From: an uncultured beta proteobacterium
GTDB taxonomy: Bacteria > Pseudomonadota > Gammaproteobacteria > Burkholderiales > Burkholderiaceae_C
Direction: 5' to 3'
Assembly: GCA_903886275.1 (NCBI GenBank)
Contig: CAISLN010000128.1
Location: 1-64,000 of the forward strand
DNA: 64,000 bases
Shown: piece after piece, positions 57,197 through 64,000 of the stretch
How the letters are laid out: each line of letters begins with the position of its first letter
How positions within the stretch are numbered: the stretch's first letter is position 1
Notes under the pieces: generated by a model
What the model was told of the DNA's origin: nothing
Seen by the model: only the letters and a program-made list of their open reading frames with translations
Databases searched by the model: none
Made by a program: the position numbers and the translations under genes

Positions 57197-57218
57197 AATC
57201 GATCGCTTGTAGCGCTTG

Positions 57219-58127
57219 TTACTTGCTGGTCTGCAGCATCTTCATGGCCGTGGCGATGAGGGTGGAGACCTCGCTCATGTTGCCGGGGATGATCAGTGTG
57301 GTGGTCGAATCAGACGCCACCTTGCTATAGGCCTCCACGGCTTTTTCGGCCACCTTGAGTTGCACCGCTTGTTCGCCGCCGGGCTGGCGGATGGCTGCGG
57401 CAATGCGCTCGATGGCGCCAGCGGTGGCGTCGGCCACGGCGGTGATGGCAGAGGCCTGGCCCTGGGCTTGGTTGATGGCGGCCTGCTTTTCACCCTCGGA
57501 GCGGGCGATAAAGGCCTCGCGCTCGCCGGTGGCGATATTGATTTGCTCCTGGCGGCGGCCTTCGGAAGCGGCAATCAAGGCGCGCTTGCCGCGCTCGGCG
57601 GTGATCTGTGCCTGCATGGCGTGCAGGATTTCTTTGGGCGGTGTCAGGTCCTTGATCTCGTAACGCAGAACCTTCACGCCCCAGTTCAGCGCGGCCTCGT
57701 CGATGGCTGCCACCACCTGGGCGTTGATGATGTCGCGCTCCTCAAAGGTCTTGTCCAACTCCAGTTTGCCGATCACCGAGCGCAGGCTGGTCTGGGCCAG
57801 TTGCGAGATGGCGACGATGTAGTTGCTCGATCCGTAGCTGGCACGCATGGCGTCGGTCACCTGGAAGTACAAAATGCCGTCCACTTGCAGCTGCGTGTTG
57901 TCGCGCGTGATGCAGACCTGGCTGGCGATGTCCAACGGGATTTCCTTGAGCACATGCTTGTAGGCGACCCGGTCCACAAAGGGCACCAGGATGTTGAGGC
58001 CCGGGGTGAGGGTGGTGTGGTATTTGCCCAGACGCTCTATGACCCAGGCGTGCTGCTGGGGCACGACCTTGACGCTGCGGCTGATGAAAATGATGGCGAT
58101 AACCAGAATGACGATTGCGATTTCCAT
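57219..58127 (-). CDS. SPFH/stomatin family protein (QmcA/paraslipin-like)
   Basis: VVPQQHAWVIERLGKYHTTLTPGLNILVPFVDRVAYKH. Confidence 0.92.
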   Translation of the reverse strand: MEIAIVILVIAIIFISRSVKVVPQQHAWVIERLGKYHTTLTPGLNILVPFVDRVAYKHVLKEIPLDIASQVCITRDNTQLQVDGILYFQVTDAMRASYGSSNYIVAISQLAQTSLRSVIGKLELDKTFEERDIINAQVVAAIDEAALNWGVKVLRYEIKDLTPPKEILHAMQAQITAERGKRALIAASEGRRQEQINIATGEREAFIARSEGEKQAAINQAQGQASAITAVADATAGAIERIAAAIRQPGGEQAVQLKVAEKAVEAYSKVASDSTTTLIIPGNMSEVSTLIATAMKMLQTSK

Positions 58128-58150
58128 GGTGATTCCTGTGGGTTTATTAA

Positions 58151-58579
58151 CTAGGCTTTGTCTACGAGCAGGCGGTTGCCTATCAGTTCGGCCACCCGGT
58201 GCGCGCCGGGGCTGGGCATGATGCCCTGGCGATGGACGGCGGTCCAGCGCGCGCCACGGTAATGCACATCGGCCGTGCCGTCCGCGTTCCAGGCGTCCAC
58301 CTGCACGGTCTCTCCTATGTCCAGATTGACATTGGCATTGGCCTGGGCCGGTGGGTCTTGCTTGCGGCGTTGTGTCTGGCGCAGGTGCCAAGCCACCACC
58401 GCGCCGCCACCCACCACGGCCGCGACCACGATTTGCTGGGTCGTGCTCCAGCCCAAGTGCGCCGAGAGGGCTGCAGCGGCCAGGCCTATGGCCAGCATCA
58501 GCAGGTAGAAGGTTCCGGTCAGCAGTTCCACGACGATTGCGCCGCCTGCGACAAGCCACCAAAGGGTTGATTCAGCCAT
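58151..58579 (-). CDS. NfeD family protein
   Basis: STLWWLVAGGAIVVELLTGTFYLLMLAIGLAAAALSA; upstream partner of SPFH gene. Confidence 0.85.
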   Translation of the reverse strand: MAESTLWWLVAGGAIVVELLTGTFYLLMLAIGLAAAALSAHLGWSTTQQIVVAAVVGGGAVVAWHLRQTQRRKQDPPAQANANVNLDIGETVQVDAWNADGTADVHYRGARWTAVHRQGIMPSPGAHRVAELIGNRLLVDKA

Positions 58580-58713
58580 GTCCAAAGGGTCCTGTTGTGT
58601 TGACGACGCCACATTGTGGGCCAAAAGGTTTGCAGTGCAGCAAAGGATTCATCAGAAGTCCTTACACTTCGCGCCTATTTATTGATTTTTGCCCTGCTGC
58701 TGGAGCCCCCGCC

Positions 58714-60993
58714 ATGAAGTTTCGTTTTCCCATCATCATCATCGATGAAGATTTTCGCTCAGAAAATACCTCCGGTCTGGGCATCCGGGCCTTGGCACAG
58801 GCCATTGAGTCCGAAGGTTTGGAGGTGCTGGGCGTCACCAGCTATGGCGATCTGAGCCAGTTTGCACAACAGCAGTCGCGCGCCAGTGCCTTTATTCTGT
58901 CCATCGACGACGAAGAGTTCACGCCCGGCCCGGACCTGGACCCTGCCGTGCTGAACCTGCGCCATTTCATTGAAGAGGTGCGGCGCAAGAACCTGGATGT
59001 GCCCATCTATGTGTATGGCGAGACCAAGACCAGTCGCCACATCCCCAACGACATCCTGCGCGAGCTGCACGGCTTCATCCACATGTTTGAGGACACGCCC
59101 GAGTTTGTGGCGCGCCACATCATCCGCGAGGCCAAGAGCTATCTGGAAGGCGTGCAGCCACCGTTCTTCAAGGCGCTGCTGGACTATGCCGAAGACGGCT
59201 CCTACAGCTGGCATTGCCCTGGCCACTCCGGTGGTGTGGCATTTTTGAAGAGCCCGGTGGGCCAGATGTTCCATCAGTTTTTTGGTGAAAATATGCTGCG
59301 CGCCGACGTCTGCAACGCAGTCGAAGAGCTGGGCCAGTTGCTCGACCATGACGGCGCCATTGGTGCCAGCGAGCGCAATGCAGCGCGCATCTTCAACGCC
59401 GACCATTGCTTCTTTGTCACCAACGGCACCAGCACCTCCAACAAGATGGTGTGGCACCACACGGTGGCTCCTGGCGATGTGGTGGTGGTGGACCGAAACT
59501 GCCACAAGTCGATTCTGCACAGCATCATCATGACCGGCTCGATTCCGGTCTTTTTGAAGCCCACGCGCAACCACTTCGGCATCATTGGCCCCATCCCCAA
59601 GGAAGAGTTCCAGATCGCCGCCATCCAGGCCAAGATCCGGGCCAACCCCCTGCTCAAGGGCGTGGATGCCGAGACCGTCAAACCGCGCGTGATGACGATC
59701 ACCCAGTCCACCTACGACGGCGTGCTCTACAACACCGAGACCATCAAGAAGATGCTCGATGGCTATGTGGAAAACCTGCACTTTGACGAGGCCTGGTTGC
59801 CCCACGCGGCCTTCCACCCCTTCTATGGCACCTACCATTCCATGGGCAAAAATCGGGCCCGCCCCAAGACCGCTGTGGTTTACGCGACCCAGTCCATCCA
59901 CAAGTTGCTGGCCGGTATCAGCCAGGCCAGCCACGTGCTGGTGCAGGACTCGCAGACCGTCAAGCTGGACCGCCCGCTGTTCAACGAGGCGTATCTGATG
60001 CACACCTCTACCTCCCCGCAGTACAGCATCATCGCCAGCTGCGATGTGGCTGCGGCCATGATGGAGCCACCCGGCGGCACTGCCTTGGTGGAAGAAAGCA
60101 TTGCCGAAGCCTTGGACTTTCGCCGCGCCATGCGCAAGATCGATGAGGAATACGGCGACGACTGGTGGTTCAAGGTGTGGGGCCCGGAGAAGTTTGCCGA
60201 AGAGGGCATTGGCCGCGCCAGCGACTGGATTCTCAAGGGCGAAAGCAAAGCCGCCAAAACCGTCAAGGCCAACTGGCACGGCTTTGGCAAGATGGCCACT
60301 GGCTTCAATATGCTGGACCCGATCAAGGCCACCATCGTCACCCCCGGCATGGACCTCAGCGGCAAGTTTTCCAAGACCGGCATTCCGGCCAGCGTGGTGA
60401 CCAAATTCCTGGCCGAGCATGGCGTGGTGGTCGAGAAGACCGGCCTCTACAGCTTCTTCATCCTGTTCACCATCGGCATCACCAAGGGCCGCTGGAACAG
60501 CATGCTGACCGCGCTGCAGCAGTTCAAAGACGACTACGACAAGAACCAGCCGATGTGGCGCATCCTGCCGGAGTTCTGCCAGAAGCACCCGCGCTACGAG
60601 AAGATGGGCCTGGCCGACCTGTGCCAACATTTGCACGCGCTCTACGCCCAGTACGACATTGCGCGCCTGACCACCGATGTCTACCTGAGCGACCTGACAC
60701 CTGCCATGAAGCCCAGCGACGCCTATGCCCACATCGCACTGCGCAAGACCGAGCGGGTAGAGATCGACCAGCTCGAAGGCCGCATCACCGTGGGTCTGGT
60801 CACGCCTTACCCGCCCGGCATTCCGCTCTTGATTCCGGGGGAAGTGTTTAACAAGAAGATCGTGGACTACCTGAAGTTCGCCCGCGAGTTCAACACCCGC
60901 TGCCCCGGCTTTGAGACCGATGTGCATGGATTGGTGGAAGAGGTGGACGCGGATGGCAAAACGCATTATTTTGCGGACTGCGTCAGGCAATAG
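58714..60993 (+). CDS. Arginine/lysine/ornithine decarboxylase (PLP, fold III)
   Basis: WHCPGHSGGVAFLKSPVGQMFHQFFGENMLRADV; STYDGVLYN; ATQSIHKLLAGISQASHVLV. Confidence 0.93.
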   Translation: MKFRFPIIIIDEDFRSENTSGLGIRALAQAIESEGLEVLGVTSYGDLSQFAQQQSRASAFILSIDDEEFTPGPDLDPAVLNLRHFIEEVRRKNLDVPIYVYGETKTSRHIPNDILRELHGFIHMFEDTPEFVARHIIREAKSYLEGVQPPFFKALLDYAEDGSYSWHCPGHSGGVAFLKSPVGQMFHQFFGENMLRADVCNAVEELGQLLDHDGAIGASERNAARIFNADHCFFVTNGTSTSNKMVWHHTVAPGDVVVVDRNCHKSILHSIIMTGSIPVFLKPTRNHFGIIGPIPKEEFQIAAIQAKIRANPLLKGVDAETVKPRVMTITQSTYDGVLYNTETIKKMLDGYVENLHFDEAWLPHAAFHPFYGTYHSMGKNRARPKTAVVYATQSIHKLLAGISQASHVLVQDSQTVKLDRPLFNEAYLMHTSTSPQYSIIASCDVAAAMMEPPGGTALVEESIAEALDFRRAMRKIDEEYGDDWWFKVWGPEKFAEEGIGRASDWILKGESKAAKTVKANWHGFGKMATGFNMLDPIKATIVTPGMDLSGKFSKTGIPASVVTKFLAEHGVVVEKTGLYSFFILFTIGITKGRWNSMLTALQQFKDDYDKNQPMWRILPEFCQKHPRYEKMGLADLCQHLHALYAQYDIARLTTDVYLSDLTPAMKPSDAYAHIALRKTERVEIDQLEGRITVGLVTPYPPGIPLLIPGEVFNKKIVDYLKFAREFNTRCPGFETDVHGLVEEVDADGKTHYFADCVRQ

Positions 60994-61026
60994 GTTTACG
61001 TGGCCAATAAGTAGAGGCACACGTCC

Positions 61027-62277
61027 TTGCAAACCCCAACCGAATTTGATGCGGTCCTGAGCGGACATGGCGGCCTGGAGTACCTGGGCCTGGCGCCGTT
61101 CTTGCGCGCCAGCATTGCCGGCGCCGACCTGCGCCTGGTGAGCCAGCGACTGCTGGAACAACTTGAACAGCACAGCGCCAACGCCAACCTGCTGATGAAC
61201 CTGTCGATTGCCTTGCAGTGCCTGAACCAAAAGCCGCTGGGTCTGGAGTTTCAGCAAGAAGCCTTGGCCCTGCAACGGACCTACACCGTGGCGGCCCGCC
61301 TGCAACCTGCGCGCCTGCGCCTGTTGGTGTTGGTGACACAGGGCAGCATCCAGGCCAACACGCCGCTGGAATGCCTGTTGGAAGTCTCTGATATTGAGCT
61401 GGTCTTCCATTACGTGCTGGCGGGCGAGGCGTTGGCGCAACCCTTGCCTGCACATGACCTGCTGTTTGTCGGCATCTCGGACTCGGACGCCAACCGCCCC
61501 TTGCTGCAGTCACTGGTCCAGGCGCTGGCAGACTGGCCCTGCACGGTGCTCAATGAGCCCCAATACCTGCCCTTGACCGGACGCGACCAGGCCAGCCATT
61601 TGCTGCAGGGCATTGCCCACCTGTTGGCACCCGCCACCCAGCGTGTGTGCCGGGCCGGCCTGCAAGCGCTGGCCGCTGGAGAAGTTGCCGTCGCGCAGCT
61701 GCTGGCGGGCTGTGACTTCCCCCTCATCCTGCGTCCTGTGGGCTCCCAGGCCGGTGCCGATTTGCAGAAGATAGACAGCGCCCCAGACGTAGCCGCTTAC
61801 CTGGCGCTGTTGGACGAAGACGCGTTTTTCGCAGCGCCCTTTATTGACTACAGCGATGCTACGGGGCAGTTCAAAAAAATAAGGATCGCATTGATTGCGG
61901 GCCAAGCCTTTGTCTGCCACATGGCCATCTCGTCGAACTGGATGATTCACTACGTCAACGCCGGCATGTACGAGGAGGCCTGGAAGCGCGGCGAAGAGGC
62001 CCGCTTCATGAACGACTTTCCACAATTTGTGCGCAAACACCAAGTGGCGCTCGATGCCATCGCCCAGCGCATGCAACTGGACTATCTGGTGATGGACTGC
62101 TCCGAAACCCGTGATGGTGAGCTGCTGCTGTTTGAGATCGACCACGGCGGCGTGGTGCATGCCATGGACGTGGAAAGCATCTTTCCCTACAAGAACGGCC
62201 ATATCCTCAAGGCCAAGCGTGCCCTCTGCGAGATGCTCTACGCCCGCTTGGACCTGCAGCGCAAAAACCGGGTTTAA
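61027..62277 (+). CDS. Hypothetical protein, TPR-like N-terminus and ATP-grasp-like C-terminus
   Basis: CDFPLILRPVGSQAGADLQKI ... FIDYSDATGQFKKIRIALIAGQAFVCHMAISSNWMIHY; LLLFEIDHGGVVHAMD. Confidence 0.65.
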   Translation: MQTPTEFDAVLSGHGGLEYLGLAPFLRASIAGADLRLVSQRLLEQLEQHSANANLLMNLSIALQCLNQKPLGLEFQQEALALQRTYTVAARLQPARLRLLVLVTQGSIQANTPLECLLEVSDIELVFHYVLAGEALAQPLPAHDLLFVGISDSDANRPLLQSLVQALADWPCTVLNEPQYLPLTGRDQASHLLQGIAHLLAPATQRVCRAGLQALAAGEVAVAQLLAGCDFPLILRPVGSQAGADLQKIDSAPDVAAYLALLDEDAFFAAPFIDYSDATGQFKKIRIALIAGQAFVCHMAISSNWMIHYVNAGMYEEAWKRGEEARFMNDFPQFVRKHQVALDAIAQRMQLDYLVMDCSETRDGELLLFEIDHGGVVHAMDVESIFPYKNGHILKAKRALCEMLYARLDLQRKNRV

Positions 62278-62437
62278 GCCCTTGCTGGGGTGGTTTCTGT
62301 ACATTCGCAGTATTCATGCCTCAAGATTGCTTCAGAATCTCCGATAAAGAGACAAGCATGGTTGGATCCCGTTCAGATCGCCCCTGCGATGCCACCCCGA
62401 CCACGGGTGATTCCTGTTGAGATGACCAGAGCCCGCA

Positions 62438-62881
62438 ATGACCAGCGTTTCATCCGCCAATTCCGCATCCCGCTTGATCAGGTTTGCAGCACCTTTGGTG
62501 ACGCGCCCAGTCGCTGGCGTGGCGGCGGCCAAATCAGCGCCAGTGCTTGCCAGCAACAGCAATACCACCGCCAAGCCAGGGGAGTCCCCAACTGCTGCTG
62601 CAGCTACAGCAGCGGGCGCAGCACATGGGACTACGTCACCTTCCGGTGGGCCGTCCAAAGCCGAGCTGACTCGCCAACTGCACGCCCTGCAGGCCAAAAT
62701 GGACAAGCTCAATCCGGCGCTGGCCTTTGTACTTGACCAGGGCAGCGGGCGCACCATGATTCAGCTGACCGACCGCGCCACCCAGGAGGTGGTTCAGCAG
62801 TTTCCGTCCGAAGCGGCACTACAGATATCCAAGGCATTGGATAGCTATCAAAAGGGTCAGTTGATCCACCTGAAGGGCTAG
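62438..62881 (+). CDS. FlaG-like domain protein
   Basis: C-term LNPALAFVLDQGSGRTMIQLTDRATQEVVQQFPSEAALQISKAL resembles FlaG domain. Confidence 0.6.
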   Translation: MTSVSSANSASRLIRFAAPLVTRPVAGVAAAKSAPVLASNSNTTAKPGESPTAAAATAAGAAHGTTSPSGGPSKAELTRQLHALQAKMDKLNPALAFVLDQGSGRTMIQLTDRATQEVVQQFPSEAALQISKALDSYQKGQLIHLKG

Positions 62882-62885
62882 TTCA

Positions 62886-62918
62886 CAAAAAAAGAGCGCT
62901 CCAGGCGCTCTTTTTTTT
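62886..62918. terminator. Bidirectional rho-independent terminator
   Basis: aaaaaaagagcgc-tccag-gcgctctttttttt. Confidence 0.85.
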
Positions 62919-62973
62919 GGCGTTGCGCTGTATCAGCCCGCCGCCTACGGCGGGCGCGGCGCCGCTGGCGGTT

Positions 62974-64000
62974 TTATGCGTGCAGCAAATTGAGTTGCTT
63001 GGCAATGATGTCATGGTTGAGCCACAGCACCGGGCCTGTGGGCGCTGAGGATTCGCGAAAGATCAACGGGCCGGTGGCCTCAATCACCAGGGTGCTGAGC
63101 AGGTCGGTGATCAAGGCCTTGTTGTCCTTGTGCATCTTTTGCACCTCGTCCGAAGTGCCTATGGTCAGGTCGGCCTGCGGTTGGCTGTTGGGCATGGGCC
63201 AGGCGACGAAATTGCGAAAGGGCAGCATCACCGGATTGCGCTGGAAGTCCAGCACCTTGGCCAGCACGTCATCGAGCGTGATGCCTTCTGCCAGCAGGGC
63301 TTCGCAGGCCAGCCATTGGGCCTGTGCCCAAGTGCTGCCGTTCTCTTTTTTCAGGGCGTTGAGCAGTGGAATCAGCGGCAACTCCACACCGGCAAAGATG
63401 TCAGAGGAGTTGGTGCGGATTTCGGGGCAGTTGTAAACCGTGGCCTTGATGCCTTTGTTCCAGGCATCGGCGGCAATGCGCTCCAGGCGCATCTTTGCCA
63501 GGCCTTGTGTGTAGTTGGTATAGGTCTGCCAGTGGTAGCTGTCGTCGATGAGGATTTCGGTACCGTGGTAGCCGTAGGCCGAGTAGCGCACCTGCGCGCC
63601 GGAGCTTTCAGCACGGGCGCGAATAGTGGCGCTGGCTTCAATCAGGTGGCCAAAGGTGTTGGCCGACACTTCATCGAAGTTCTTCAAAATCAGTTTGCCC
63701 AGATCGCTGTCGAGCAGGGTCTGCGAGGACATAAAGCGCTCGCCACGGCCCTTGTAAACGCGGTTGGCAATGGCCAAAAACACCTTGGCCTTGGGGATGC
63801 CGCCAGCCATGGTGTGGGCAAAGAACACATTGCGGCCTTGTGGGATCATGCCACCCAGGGTGGCCATCACTTGCGCCAGCGCATCGGTGAATCGCTTGAC
63901 GCCTACGGCCTGGCATTTCTCGATATGCGCCCAGTCCAGCTTGTCCTCGGTCCAGCTCTTGAGGGTCAGACTGCCCAGCAGCTCGGTGGGGGTAGGCTCG
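62974..64000 (-). CDS. Conserved protein, possibly FabMG-like reductase/ketoacyl enzyme-like; 5' part beyond right window edge
   Basis: Open frame continues upstream of 63870 to the window end (..ELLGSLTLKSWTEDKLDWAHIEKCQAVGVKRFTDALAQVMATLGGMIPQGRNVFFAHTMAGGIPKAKVFL). Confidence 0.6.
   Translation of the reverse strand, partial: EPTPTELLGSLTLKSWTEDKLDWAHIEKCQAVGVKRFTDALAQVMATLGGMIPQGRNVFFAHTMAGGIPKAKVFLAIANRVYKGRGERFMSSQTLLDSDLGKLILKNFDEVSANTFGHLIEASATIRARAESSGAQVRYSAYGYHGTEILIDDSYHWQTYTNYTQGLAKMRLERIAADAWNKGIKATVYNCPEIRTNSSDIFAGVELPLIPLLNALKKENGSTWAQAQWLACEALLAEGITLDDVLAKVLDFQRNPVMLPFRNFVAWPMPNSQPQADLTIGTSDEVQKMHKDNKALITDLLSTLVIEATGPLIFRESSAPTGPVLWLNHDIIAKQLNLLHA

Noticed and set aside
49897-57200. 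Direct repeat of tRNA-Ser 3' end (attR) or integrase for the accessory segment
   Set aside because: Looked for gttcgaatcccgcctgctccgcca-like copies and tyrosine recombinase motifs; none found by eye.
58759-61455. 898-aa minus-strand ORF
   Set aside because: Antisense to the clear amino-acid decarboxylase gene; His/Gly/Gln-rich composition typical of shadow ORFs in high-GC DNA.
1-64000. CRISPR array
   Set aside because: No regularly spaced direct repeats with unique spacers were seen; only short tandem duplications at 12737 and 15668.

Overview
The window is a 64-kb, high-GC chromosomal segment. Gene content resembles a Comamonadaceae-like Burkholderiales genome (Rhodoferax or relatives); this is inferred from protein content only. 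Most of it is ordinary core metabolism: a sulfate-assimilation run (cysI-DUF934-cysH-cysD-cysN with fdxA and a ferredoxin reductase), phoX, nucleoside/pseudouridine salvage with a BMP-type ABC transporter, mnmC, tamAB, dsbB, argA, hrpA, a cysB-like regulator, lptFG, pepA, holC, SPFH/NfeD and a basic amino-acid decarboxylase. There are two tRNAs, tRNA-Asn(GTT) and tRNA-Ser(GGA). The left edge carries the start of a T6SS VgrG, a DUF29 gene and a transposase-like remnant beside tRNA-Asn. Two accessory loci stand out. (1) 22844-25399 is a co-directional, closely packed DUF3696/OLD-like AAA ATPase, PIN-like nuclease and RNA ligase; it is the best candidate for an undescribed RNA cleavage/repair or defence-like system. 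(2) 52583-57127 is a ~1514-aa SF1 helicase with a C-terminal Vsr/DUF559-like nuclease domain, in a ~7 kb accessory segment that follows tRNA-Ser and also holds an orphan LytS-type sensor kinase. No CRISPR array, integrase or intact IS was seen. All family names come from motif recognition by eye, not from searches.
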